This document shows positions 5,970 to 13,687 of a DNA stretch of 27,736 nucleotides, piece after piece. This stretch comes from a virus. The translations under genes were made by a program, and so were the position numbers. The notes beneath the pieces were generated by a model that did no database searches, was not told the origin of the DNA, and worked only from the letters and a program-made list of their open reading frames with translations. Where the stretch lies: IMG/VR virus record IMGVR_UViG_3300033151_001174, positions 1 to 27,736 of that record. One strand, written 5' to 3'. Every line of letters starts with the position of its first letter. Position 1 is the stretch's first letter.

Positions 5970-6185
5970 CTACTGTGCGGCGGCTCTTGAGCCGAGTGTG
6001 TTGGGTAGTACTGACCTCAGTACCGCGCCAACTACGGCAGCTACAAGTGCAGCGTACTCTGTGCTGAATCCTGTCACGGACTTCAACCACTCAGCATCCG
6101 TAGCAAATACCACCACTACGGGTACGAGTGCGAAAAGCAAGGAACGTCCGAATGAGCGCAACGCGCCCTTCCGTGTGTCTGTCAT
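5970..6185 (-). CDS. Holin (71 aa, two membrane segments)
   Basis: A small protein with a basic N-terminus (MTDTRKGALRSFGRS), a first membrane segment at about 15-29 (LLFALVPVVVVFATD), a linker, and a second at about 44-60 (AALVAAVVGAVLRSVLP). Size, topology and position just after the amidase gene fit a phage holin, which permeabilises the inner membrane and times lysis. ATG 6185 follows AGGAGGACCA, and the amidase stop TAG lies inside that ribosome site, coupling holin and endolysin. The late terminator follows immediately. No family-specific signature is visible. Confidence 0.8.
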   Translation of the reverse strand: MTDTRKGALRSFGRSLLFALVPVVVVFATDAEWLKSVTGFSTEYAALVAAVVGAVLRSVLPNTLGSRAAAQ

Positions 6186-6193
6186 TGGTCCTC

Positions 6194-7060
6194 CTAGATT
6201 ATGGCCTTGATGCGGTCGAGTTTGTCTTGCAGCTTGACTACCGTCGCCCTGAGAGCGTCTGATTCCGATGTGTCCGGCGTAGTGGGTGCTATCGCTTCGT
6301 CGTAGTCGGCCCGGAGGGATGCCATCGTGAGTCGTCCGACAATCCCATCCACTACTAGGAAGTGTGATTTTTGGAACGACTTCACAGTAGCTTCGGTTTC
6401 ATCTCCGAAATCGCCATCGGCACCGTACTTCGGCAGAGTGAATCCGCACTCCAACAGCATCTTCTGGATGTGTTCTACTGCGTCACCCTTGTTGCCCTTC
6501 TGCAATATCATACTTACCTCCTTGTCTGGCTCCCCCGCCCAATCAAGCAGGAAGCTAACAATGACATCACACACACTTCCACTACGGTCTTGATACCCCA
6601 ATATGTCTTTGGGGTTCGTTATGAAGCAGACCTCTAACAGCATATCGGGATGTAGGCCGCCGAGTGTACCAAAGTTCTTCTCGAACACTCCACGCCACGA
6701 GATGTTTTGCGTTTGGGCCACGGCAGAGCCGAGTCTCTTGGCGGCTTCTTTATGCACTCTCGCAGAACCACGGTTCACGTAAACGCTGGTACCAGAGGCA
6801 CCCTGGTTTGTGGAGCCGTCGAAGTGCAGGGAGAGGTAGTAGTTCGCTCCCCACTTCTCCGCGATATTGTCCCTTGCCCAGTAACGTCCAGAGTCAAGGA
6901 GTAGGACTTCGTGGCCGAGTGTCACCAGCGCGACCTCGACCTTCTTTCCGAGTTCTAGTGTCAGGTCATGTTCGCGCAAGCCAGAGCCGCAAGCACCTGG
7001 GTCAAACACACCGGTCTTGGTATTATCCTGTCCGTGTCCACAATCTATAGCAAAACGCAT
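6194..7060 (-). CDS. Endolysin: N-acetylmuramoyl-L-alanine amidase with PG-binding domain
   Basis: From ATG 7060 the 288-residue protein starts MRFAIDCGHG. Amidase_3 features: H9 in DCGHG, E30 as second zinc ligand, H79 in SLHFDG, and catalytic E143 in LLEVCFITNP. Residues about 187-250 form a peptidoglycan-binding repeat (GADGDFGDETEATVKSFQ, VDGIVG), and the tail ends in a short coiled coil. It cleaves the amide bond between N-acetylmuramic acid and the stem peptide. GAGGTG eight bases upstream selects ATG 7060; GTG 7069 and ATG 7066 are in-frame alternatives inside the ribosome site. No signal peptide, consistent with holin-dependent release. Confidence 0.92.
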   Translation of the reverse strand: MRFAIDCGHGQDNTKTGVFDPGACGSGLREHDLTLELGKKVEVALVTLGHEVLLLDSGRYWARDNIAEKWGANYYLSLHFDGSTNQGASGTSVYVNRGSARVHKEAAKRLGSAVAQTQNISWRGVFEKNFGTLGGLHPDMLLEVCFITNPKDILGYQDRSGSVCDVIVSFLLDWAGEPDKEVSMILQKGNKGDAVEHIQKMLLECGFTLPKYGADGDFGDETEATVKSFQKSHFLVVDGIVGRLTMASLRADYDEAIAPTTPDTSESDALRATVVKLQDKLDRIKAII

Positions 7061-7070
7061 TAACATCACC

Positions 7071-7892
7071 TCATACGCTACATGTGAGTATCTTCGAGGG
7101 GTCGTGTTGCACCCACGGTCGGATGTGTACTCTCGTCATTCCCTGGTCGGTCGGCTGGAAGCCAGCATCATCGGCGTATGTGTCCTCACCGTCTGCGAAT
7201 CCCAACAGGTAGCTTCCTGCGACGGTGCCCACGCGCTTGTTGCGTATCGTTTTCAGGCTCTCGCGCCTCGACACGTCCATAAACTCTGGAGTCCACACCG
7301 CCTTAGCGTGCGTGTGGCCCATGAGCGTTATGTCAGAGCCGAAGCGCAGCATCTGCTTGGATAGCATGTTGAGTGAAGCGGTCGGGGATGTACCACCGCC
7401 GGTTCCGTGTGCGAGGTGTACGGTGAACACATTAGATGCTCGACCTCGCGTGAACACCAGGCGTATGAATCCCTTGCCGCCTAGATACGGTAGTCCGATG
7501 CGGTCTTGGAGCGCGTCACATACGGAGTAGTAGTACCGCTTAGCTATCGTGTTCTCGTGGTTGCCGCGAACGATACCGATGCACTTGTCAGCTATCGGCT
7601 TAAGTATCTCGCAGAGGTCGTTAGTCTCGCCACGTAGGTAGTTCTCGGGGTCAAGCAGGTTCTTCTTGGAAGTCTCACAAGCACGCCACCGCTTATCACC
7701 CGGCAGGATACCGTCTATGAAGTCACCAGGACCCACCCAGAGCGCGTTGGGGTCGTCACGGATGATTGCTACGTCCCGCAGAAGCATCTTCTCGTCGTGC
7801 GCTCTTGCGCCTCTGTGTATATCCGACAGGTTGTAGAGAGTGAAGCTGTCTGTGCGTGATGCACATTTGATTCGCCGCTCTACTAGCCGCAT
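7071..7892 (-). CDS. Calcineurin-like metallophosphoesterase
   Basis: A 273-residue protein with all metallophosphoesterase blocks: D24-x-H26 in LSDIHRG, GPGDFID (D57), RGNHE (N111, H112), a middle histidine block near 159-162 (HLAHG), and GHTH at 192-195. The family uses a two-metal centre to hydrolyse phosphomonoesters or phosphodiesters, including nucleic acids, nucleotides and phosphoproteins; the substrate here cannot be read from sequence. ATG 7892 follows GAAGGGGGAAC. It lies in the late unit between the zinc-ribbon miniprotein and the endolysin, which is unusual for a DNA-metabolism enzyme and leaves a virion, lysis or late nucleotide role open. Confidence 0.88.
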   Translation of the reverse strand: MRLVERRIKCASRTDSFTLYNLSDIHRGARAHDEKMLLRDVAIIRDDPNALWVGPGDFIDGILPGDKRWRACETSKKNLLDPENYLRGETNDLCEILKPIADKCIGIVRGNHENTIAKRYYYSVCDALQDRIGLPYLGGKGFIRLVFTRGRASNVFTVHLAHGTGGGTSPTASLNMLSKQMLRFGSDITLMGHTHAKAVWTPEFMDVSRRESLKTIRNKRVGTVAGSYLLGFADGEDTYADDAGFQPTDQGMTRVHIRPWVQHDPSKILTCSV

Positions 7893-7923
7893 ACCGTTCC
7901 CCCTTCTATGGGTTACAGTCTTT

Positions 7924-7943
7924 GCGATTGAACACGCAATCGC
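7924..7943 (-). other. Intergenic hairpin
   Basis: GCGATTG (7924-7930) and CAATCGC (7937-7943) form a perfect 7-bp inverted repeat with a 6-base loop in the 65-base gap between the zinc-ribbon miniprotein and the metallophosphoesterase. On the minus strand it is followed by AAAGAC, not a T-tract, so a terminator is unlikely; RNA processing or an operator are possible. Confidence 0.35.
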
Positions 7944-7957
7944 TTATGTGATTAGCT

Positions 7958-8035
7958 TCAAGTGTCACATGCGGGAGTCCCGCAGGTCGGACAAACAGTA
8001 TCGTCGGAGTCCGTTCCGCAAATCTCACAGGTCAT
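7958..8035 (-). CDS. 25-aa zinc-ribbon miniprotein
   Basis: ATG 8035 opens a 25-codon frame MTCEICGTDSDDTVCPTCGT followed by PACDT and TGA. It has two knuckles, C3-x2-C6 and C15-x2-C18 (each CxxCG), and a final C23, the minimal layout of a zinc ribbon. AAGGAAC lies eight bases before the ATG, right after the stop of the 77-residue gene. It fills an otherwise empty gap. Very short; the call rests on paired CxxCG motifs, ribosome site and position. Function unknown; a zinc-held adaptor or transcription modulator is conceivable. Confidence 0.55.
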   Translation of the reverse strand: MTCEICGTDSDDTVCPTCGTPACDT

Positions 8036-8045
8036 AGCTTGTTCC

Positions 8046-8279
8046 TTAGATTAGTAATCGGGTAACTATCGGGACAATGACGGCGAGTGTCGCCACCGCC
8101 CCCCAAATCTGTCGTGGGTCTATGTAGCGGTGCCGCTCTCGACAGGCGGCACGCAATACATATTTCTCGTCAAGATGGTCGAAGCAAGAGTCTATGTGTC
8201 TCTTGATTCGTCGTTCCATCTCGAACAGTTCCCGCGTGTGTACGATGTCTCCGTTGCCTACGGGGGTATCCGCTGACAT
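8046..8279 (-). CDS. Small tail-anchored membrane protein (77 aa)
   Basis: Residues 15-55 form a charged helix (LFEMERRIKRHIDSCFDHLD), followed by DPRQIW and one membrane segment at about 58-77 (GAVATLAVIVPIVTRLLI) ending the protein. This helix-plus-C-terminal-anchor layout resembles XhlA-type or other lysis-accessory proteins. ATG 8279 follows AACGAAAGG. It lies between the virion peptidase and the lysis genes, consistent with a lysis or membrane role, but no family signature is certain. Confidence 0.65.
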   Translation of the reverse strand: MSADTPVGNGDIVHTRELFEMERRIKRHIDSCFDHLDEKYVLRAACRERHRYIDPRQIWGAVATLAVIVPIVTRLLI

Positions 8280-8293
8280 ATTTCGGCCTTTCG

Positions 8294-8872
8294 TTAGGCG
8301 TATTCGATATGCCAGGGTTCTTTACCGGGCATCGGGACTTTTAGGCTAAAGCGATGCGCGTTCTCTTGCACCCACTTCTGTTGTGCCGGTGTCATTTTCA
8401 GGTCGGCAGCAATACCTAGACCGTGTTTCGACCTACCTGGGGTAGCGGCTAGATTCGGCTTACGCTTCTTTAGGTCTACCTGCTGCTGGTAGCTTCGGAA
8501 ACCGTCCGTTATTGTGAACGTACCGATACCAGCGGCTTTCATGGCGGCGTTCATGCGCGACAAGGAGTTCCACATGTATGTTTGGAATCCGTATGGCGCA
8601 TCTCCACGGTGTTCTGGGAGTCCAGTCACACCGCCAGTAGGCATCATCTGGTCGATGCTGACTTGCTGTTTGGGTGCGTACTGGTCTGGTACTTCTCCCA
8701 TCTTCGGTATGGTGAGCCGCTTGAGGCTCATACCCTCTGTTACGGGGGTTTCATACTGTGGTTGGAAGAAGCGGTCAAGGTCGGGTAACTCGTAATCAGT
8801 TTCCCATCTCGGGATGTCCGGCAGGTCAGTCGAGAGGCGCGGTTTGATAGTCTGCGAGAAGTCGTCGAACAT
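8294..8872 (-). CDS. M15-family (VanY-like) peptidase with virion-type N-terminal extension
   Basis: From ATG 8872 (TGATG junction; GTG 8875 also in frame) the product has 192 residues. The C-terminal half carries the M15 zinc-peptidase signature SxHxxGxAxD as SKHGLGIAAD (H150, D157) and the PWHIEY block (H188, E190), together with TDGFRSYQQQ upstream. These enzymes cut D-Ala or L-Ala linkages in peptidoglycan stem peptides. The first 95 residues are an acidic, Pro-rich, non-enzymatic extension (DDFSQTIKPRLSTDLPDIP). It is translationally coupled to the 1009-residue virion protein, so a virion-carried wall-penetrating peptidase is likely. Specificity (endo- or carboxypeptidase) unresolved. 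Confidence 0.88.
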   Translation of the reverse strand: MFDDFSQTIKPRLSTDLPDIPRWETDYELPDLDRFFQPQYETPVTEGMSLKRLTIPKMGEVPDQYAPKQQVSIDQMMPTGGVTGLPEHRGDAPYGFQTYMWNSLSRMNAAMKAAGIGTFTITDGFRSYQQQVDLKKRKPNLAATPGRSKHGLGIAADLKMTPAQQKWVQENAHRFSLKVPMPGKEPWHIEYA

Positions 8873-11800
8873 CACCGCCCACCGCCCAACAGACTTTGGA
8901 GAGTAGCCGCCTGTGGTTTTTGTGCGCCCTCGTCGCGCATACGCCGGAGCAGGGCTTCTATCGCGGCCCTATCGTCGTATGCCTGGGATGCGGCGAAACG
9001 CTCTGTGTCATATAGCATCGGTTTCACACCCGTTGCGAACGCGAACCTGTCAGACGGTGTACGCGCCTGGTCGTCCAGGGCTTTGCTGATGTTGTTCATC
9101 CACGGTACGAGGTCCTTGAGCAGCTTCACGGCTTTTGCGTTCATGTAGTAGTAATCTTCGCCGTCTGCATCACGCTCTTGGATACCGAGTTTGTCTGTGA
9201 TTATCTCCCACACATCGCTCAGTCCGGGTACGCCAGAAGCCATGTCACCGAAGCGTTCTATGTACGCAGGTGCGCGGCGTTTCTCGCCCTTGTAACGAGC
9301 AATCGGAGAGTCGTACCAGAGGTCTTTGTTAAACAGGAACTCTAGTGGCTCTCTCAGGAGCGGGGAGATAGAACCAAAGGCATCCTTCGGCTCAAACTTC
9401 CCACGCATGAGTCCGCTCAACATTTCTAGGTCGCCCTGCGGGAACAGCCCAGCGGTGGATATGAATGTCGGGTCTTTGCCGCCAGTCGGGAGCGGTATCG
9501 GGAAGGTGTCCCTGAACCAGTCTGGCATCACGGACTCGTCGTAGTCGGTGACTGCTTCGCCAGATTCTTTCAGGTGGCCTAGCCAGGTGGAGCGACCTGG
9601 AGACTCAGCAAGCACACGAACCTGCTTGGTGAGGTTGCCCTTCGTCCACTTGTAGAACGGCATGAGGCGTTTTGCTACGCCGCGCTCAAAAACGCTGAAC
9701 GCTTCATCGGAGTAGTCGAGTAGTGCCTTGTTCACCATCTCAGCAGCAGCGGGAAGTGAAAGCCCCTTGTTCTGCGCCGTGACGAAGGCAGAGATACGCG
9801 ACTGGTTCTCGATTAGCTCATTGAGTTTTCCGAGCCATTGAGTAGCCTTGCTACCGCCACCCTTGCCGACCTGCTCGCTCAACTCGCGGAACGTGGTAAA
9901 CACGTTCGCCCTCACAGCATCGTCTAACAGCCGGAGGTCTGCGGGAGTGGGCTTGCCTAGCTTCATGCGGGTAAGCAACTCGAAGGAACGCTTTTCACCA
10001 GCGTAGGAGAAAAGCCCCTCTTGGAACATCATTATCTTGTTGGAGATTCCGTTGCGGTTGCCGAACGCGGGGAAGCGGAGAATCGTTGCTCCGCGCTTCC
10101 ACATGTTGTTGGCCTTGTCGAAAATGCGGAAGAAACCACCAACAGCTTCGTCGTCTGTGAAGGCATCGTTGAGCGACTTCGCAACACGACCAGCGGTGGC
10201 TTCGTCTATGCCGGTGGCTACTAGCTCGTCAGCGAATCTCTTGCCGTTGATTGCAGCGTAGTCCTTGTAGAGTCCTGCGCGTGTCAACTCTGCGAAGTCA
10301 AACTCGGTAGTGAGTCCTGCGCCCTTCTGTACGAAACCGTCCTCTGTTATAGAGATAGCGGCTCCGCGTTTCGGGCCTACACGCTTCCCTTCGTCTGCAA
10401 GTCCAGCCAAGTCCTCCATAGAGATACCCCTGGCGCGGTCTGATGCGGTCGCATACTGCTTGCCGGTAAGTCCTGCTCCTGCGCCAGCACGACCTGATGG
10501 TGCGCCACGGAGGTCGCCGGGGTCTACGCCAAGGAACTCTCGTAAGAAGTCGTCAAGAGTCTGTGTCTGCTTGCGGGTTCGGGATACTGGGTGCATACCG
10601 GGCGTGTATCCTGCGACTCCTGCACCTTCGCCCAGAAGCGCGTTCACCTTCAAGCCAGCAGCACGCATCTCGCTAAGAGACTCCGTGAAGCCCTGCTCCA
10701 TGATGTCTGCGGCTTGCTCTGCTCTTTTCACCAGGTCGTCGGTGACAGTTACCCCATGTGTGGAGAAGTACGCTCCTGCTTCTTTCGATGTGAATACCTC
10801 TCGGATTGTTCCTGGGATATGCATGGCTTCACGGTGCGCCAGCATGTTATCGACTAGACCAGAGATGTCGTCGCCCTTGTTAGCGACGGTCTTTATCTCG
10901 TCTATCATGTTGGTGAACTTGCCCAAGTCCTCGGGCGTACCCATGCCCTTGTTGTAGGCATAGGTGAGCATGAAGCGAGTCTCGGGGTCTGGGAGTAGGT
11001 CTTGTACCCTCTTGGCGGCATCGTCAGCTACGTTCCTAAAGAACGCATTGGAGCCTTTGTGTATCTTCGCTGCGAGTCTCGCGCTGGATGCTACTGCTTC
11101 GTTCCCCTCACGGAATATGCGGGTGAAAGAGTCCAAAGCACCGTGACCGAACGCACGTTCGAGTCCTTCGGTGATGGGTAGCTTGCGGAGTCCGGCTTTG
11201 GTGCCGAAGCCTAGCTTGGAGAGTGCTGCTTCGCCGCCTAGCTGGATTCCTGCGAACTTCACGCCGCCACGACCGTACAGCTTGAAAGCGTCGGTCAGGA
11301 GCCTCTGGGACTCCTTAATGTTGGTCGGGTCGGCTATGGACTTGAGGATACCTTCTGCGGTGAAGTGTCCTGCCTCGCGTAGCTTGTCTACGAGCGGCAG
11401 CACTTCATCGGCAGACTTGCCGAGAATACGAGCAACATCATCTACGTTGTCGCCGTACTGTGCTAACGCTCCTACGAGCGCACGACCGCCAGACTTGCCA
11501 GCTGAGCCGTAGCCCATAGTGACGTATGTAACGGGGTCTAGGAGTACGTCCACGGCGAAACCGCCGAGCATCTTAGCCCACTTGTTACTTACGCCGAGTT
11601 CGTCAAGGATGTCGGCACCTTCTACGCGCCGTTCGCCCTTCCACGCCTTGCCGAGTTCATCCCAGATGTCTACATCTTCGTCTGAGACAACGTTGTGTAC
11701 TAGGCCACGGACAGCGGTTCCCGGCATATCCATTACGCCAAAGATGCGCTCAAGCGCACCGCCCCCCTGCTTCTTTGTTGGGTCTTGCTGACCCATAGAA

Positions 11801-11901
11801 GCAAGGAGGGCACGATTCGCCTGGTTCGTCTTTAGGACGCTAGATACGGGGTCTGCTGTCTTGGTACCCGCCCTGAGTATGTCTGAGAGAGAAACGGGCA
11901 T
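8872..11901 (-). CDS. Large internal/ejection virion protein (1009 aa, inferred)
   Basis: A 1009-residue largely helical protein with Gly/Ala-rich stretches (AGAGAGLTG near the middle) and a segment NNMWKRGATILRFPAFGNRN resembling regions of very large phage and plasmid polyvalent proteins. No catalytic motif is evident. It lies after the nozzle-like gene and before a peptidase, the place where podoviruses encode internal virion proteins that are ejected with the DNA. ATG 11901 follows CTAGGAGTCCTAA. Tape measure is an alternative but unsupported: no tube, sheath or baseplate genes are nearby and hydrophobic blocks are scarce. Coding call firm, role inferred. Confidence 0.72.
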   Translation of the reverse strand: MPVSLSDILRAGTKTADPVSSVLKTNQANRALLASMGQQDPTKKQGGGALERIFGVMDMPGTAVRGLVHNVVSDEDVDIWDELGKAWKGERRVEGADILDELGVSNKWAKMLGGFAVDVLLDPVTYVTMGYGSAGKSGGRALVGALAQYGDNVDDVARILGKSADEVLPLVDKLREAGHFTAEGILKSIADPTNIKESQRLLTDAFKLYGRGGVKFAGIQLGGEAALSKLGFGTKAGLRKLPITEGLERAFGHGALDSFTRIFREGNEAVASSARLAAKIHKGSNAFFRNVADDAAKRVQDLLPDPETRFMLTYAYNKGMGTPEDLGKFTNMIDEIKTVANKGDDISGLVDNMLAHREAMHIPGTIREVFTSKEAGAYFSTHGVTVTDDLVKRAEQAADIMEQGFTESLSEMRAAGLKVNALLGEGAGVAGYTPGMHPVSRTRKQTQTLDDFLREFLGVDPGDLRGAPSGRAGAGAGLTGKQYATASDRARGISMEDLAGLADEGKRVGPKRGAAISITEDGFVQKGAGLTTEFDFAELTRAGLYKDYAAINGKRFADELVATGIDEATAGRVAKSLNDAFTDDEAVGGFFRIFDKANNMWKRGATILRFPAFGNRNGISNKIMMFQEGLFSYAGEKRSFELLTRMKLGKPTPADLRLLDDAVRANVFTTFRELSEQVGKGGGSKATQWLGKLNELIENQSRISAFVTAQNKGLSLPAAAEMVNKALLDYSDEAFSVFERGVAKRLMPFYKWTKGNLTKQVRVLAESPGRSTWLGHLKESGEAVTDYDESVMPDWFRDTFPIPLPTGGKDPTFISTAGLFPQGDLEMLSGLMRGKFEPKDAFGSISPLLREPLEFLFNKDLWYDSPIARYKGEKRRAPAYIERFGDMASGVPGLSDVWEIITDKLGIQERDADGEDYYYMNAKAVKLLKDLVPWMNNISKALDDQARTPSDRFAFATGVKPMLYDTERFAASQAYDDRAAIEALLRRMRDEGAQKPQAATLQSLLGGGR

Positions 11902-11910
11902 TTAGGACTC

Positions 11911-13686
11911 CTAGTAGATTGACTTGCCAGTAGTGCGCTCAATGGCTCTGCGCTGAGCGTCGGTTACTGGTGCTTTGTAGCCGAAGTCATATCCTATCTG
12001 GCCTAGCAGCTTGCTGAGTGGGCCTCCCACCAATGCTCCGATAGGAGATGCCGGGTTAGTCATAGTCCACTCGTTTGCATTTTTGATGCCGCTCCACAGA
12101 CCAGAGGCCGCACGACCACCGCGAGTGGCTGGTGGTTCGTTCACGGCGGGTACTGCTGGTGCCGCTTCAACAACCGGCGGTGAGATTAGGTCGAGGATGT
12201 ACTTGGCGCGCTCGTTGCCACTTGCGGCTTCTGCGTTTAGGTCAACGCCATATATGGCCTGTAGGCCGCGCATGAATACGTCTGGGGCTGGTCGTTCTTC
12301 TTCTGGAAGACTAAACCAATCGACGGCGCGAGAAGCGACCTCAGACCAGTCGGTTGCACCGCCAGCCTCCTGTGATGCCGCCCATTGGTTTTGAGCCATC
12401 TTGAGATAGGCACGCCGTAATGCTAGGTCGGCTTCCGTGTTCTGCTGCGCGAGTGGCGTACCCAGGTTCTCGTAGTGCATGGGTACAGATTCCCACGGAT
12501 TCTGTGAGGTCGGGGGGTCGCCTACTGGCCCACGCATGGAACTCTTGGGTTCCAGGTAGTCCATGGTCGGTGCGCCACCAGGCTTGTACGTTGAGAAGCC
12601 AGGTTGACCGACTGTGGCGGTTCCTGGTGTCCAGCGCGAAACGGGAGATGTGGACGGTGGTGATAGCCACCCTGGTTTGTACGTCGGTAAACTGGGTTGC
12701 CCAACCGTCTTGGTTCCCGGTGTCCACGGAGAGGTTGGGGGTGCTACGGGAGAGATGGACGGTGCGCCAGAAGAAAACGCGGTCGTCGGTGCAGCGGTCG
12801 TCGGTGCAGCGGGGGTCGGTGCAGCAGAGGTACCCCACACGCCGCTCATTATCTGCTCGAAAATACCAGGCTGGTCGGGGAACGTCTGTTCCTCACCACT
12901 AAGCTGCCACTTGGCTAGACCAGCGGCGTTCAGGAGTTCCCACAAACGCATGGCGTTCTCTGACATCATACCACGCTCGGAGAGTGCTAGGGCATGCTGT
13001 GCGCGTGCGTCTGCTTCACGGCGGGAAAGAATCTCGTCAAATAGCAGGTTGGAGCGCGATGCCAGGTCTGCGCCTACGTCTTGGTGCATCTGTGCGCCAG
13101 CGGTGGAACTCGAAAGTCCCTTGTCGGCTAGATACTGCCGAACGCCGCGTGCTGCTCTCTCCCATGCCGGACGCATGGCTTCTTCTGCCATAGAGCGTAC
13201 AGAGCCGTAGTCTATCGGCTGATAGGCCGGTGCCCCTGGTACGTCTGGTGCGGGAGCGGGTGCAGGAGCGGGTGCAGGGGCGGGTGCAGGGGCGGGGGGG
13301 GGTGTCGGGGGGTATCCACTCCTGGGGGGTACTGGCGAGGGCGTAATCGGGGCTGCGTTGCGCTCCGTGATTCTTGTTAGCTGGTCTGAGAGGTCTTTGG
13401 CCCAAGTATCTTCTGCGCCAGCAGCATCGTTGCGCCTCTTGATGGCCGTTAGCTGTTCGCTGCGTTCTTTGACCTTCTTGGACTCCTTGGCCCTCTTAGT
13501 AGCAGCATCGTTGCGCCGTTTGATGGCCGCTAGCTGTTCGCTGCGTTCTTTGGCAGCAGCAGCACGCCTCTTGGCGTCTGCGGCCCTCTTTGCAGCAACC
13601 TTCCGCTTAGCAGCCGCGCTAGTGGTTTTCTTCGAGGTCTTTTTTCTGGTGGTCTTTCGCTTGCTACCACGGGCTATTACTGCCAT
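11911..13686 (-). CDS. Basic, Pro/Ala-rich virion protein (591 aa, inferred)
   Basis: Residues 1-90 are Lys/Arg/Ala-rich, like histone H1 tails (RGSKRKTTRKKTSKKTTSAA), and include a 27-residue repeat KERSEQL(A/T)AIKRRNDAA. About 115-150 is a Pro/Ala run. Then comes a helical domain with YGSVRSMAEEAMRPAWERAA, a second Pro/Thr-rich region with two copies of a WTPGT(K/A)TVGQP...TYKPG unit, and a C-terminal globular part (GALVGGPLSKLLGQIGYDFG). ATG 13686 follows GAGGGTGAG. The basic tail could contact packaged DNA, so an internal or ejected protein is likely, but no family is recognised. Confidence 0.7.
   Translation of the reverse strand: MAVIARGSKRKTTRKKTSKKTTSAAAKRKVAAKRAADAKRRAAAAKERSEQLAAIKRRNDAATKRAKESKKVKERSEQLTAIKRRNDAAGAEDTWAKDLSDQLTRITERNAAPITPSPVPPRSGYPPTPPPAPAPAPAPAPAPAPAPDVPGAPAYQPIDYGSVRSMAEEAMRPAWERAARGVRQYLADKGLSSSTAGAQMHQDVGADLASRSNLLFDEILSRREADARAQHALALSERGMMSENAMRLWELLNAAGLAKWQLSGEEQTFPDQPGIFEQIMSGVWGTSAAPTPAAPTTAAPTTAFSSGAPSISPVAPPTSPWTPGTKTVGQPSLPTYKPGWLSPPSTSPVSRWTPGTATVGQPGFSTYKPGGAPTMDYLEPKSSMRGPVGDPPTSQNPWESVPMHYENLGTPLAQQNTEADLALRRAYLKMAQNQWAASQEAGGATDWSEVASRAVDWFSLPEEERPAPDVFMRGLQAIYGVDLNAEAASGNERAKYILDLISPPVVEAAPAVPAVNEPPATRGGRAASGLWSGIKNANEWTMTNPASPIGALVGGPLSKLLGQIGYDFGYKAPVTDAQRRAIERTTGKSIY
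12781..12825. repeat. 15-base tandem repeat (three copies)
   Basis: GGTCGTCGGTGCAGC occurs at 12781-12795 and 12796-12810, with a degenerate third copy at 12811-12825. It encodes a short Ala/Thr/Pro repeat in the 591-residue protein and is a likely site of copy-number change. Confidence 0.8.
13249..13303. repeat. GC-rich tandem repeat encoding Pro-Ala, with a G9 run
   Basis: Units related to GCGGGTGCAGGG repeat from about 13249 and end in nine consecutive Gs at 13294-13302. They encode an (Ala-Pro)n linker. The homopolymer is also a likely sequencing or slippage hotspot, although the frame is intact here. Confidence 0.8.
13421..13551. repeat. Coding repeat, two about 50-base copies 81 bases apart
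   Basis: Bases 13421-13470 and 13502-13551 are nearly identical, with two visible substitutions. They encode the repeated KERSEQL-x-AIKRRNDAA block. The 81-base spacing keeps the frame and indicates a 27-codon internal duplication in the basic region. Confidence 0.85.
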
Positions 13687-13687
13687 A

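Noticed and set aside
5557-6090. Minus-strand frame of 177 codons
   Set aside because: Runs through the terminator and promoter and overlaps the holin and winged-helix genes in another frame.
7924-7943. Rho-independent terminator
   Set aside because: The stem is not followed by a T-tract on the minus strand.
10310-10957. Plus-strand frame of 215 codons
   Set aside because: Antisense to the 1009-residue virion gene; Pro/Ser-rich shadow composition.
8872-11901. Tape measure protein
   Set aside because: No tail tube, sheath or baseplate genes and no long hydrophobic blocks; gene order is podovirus-like.
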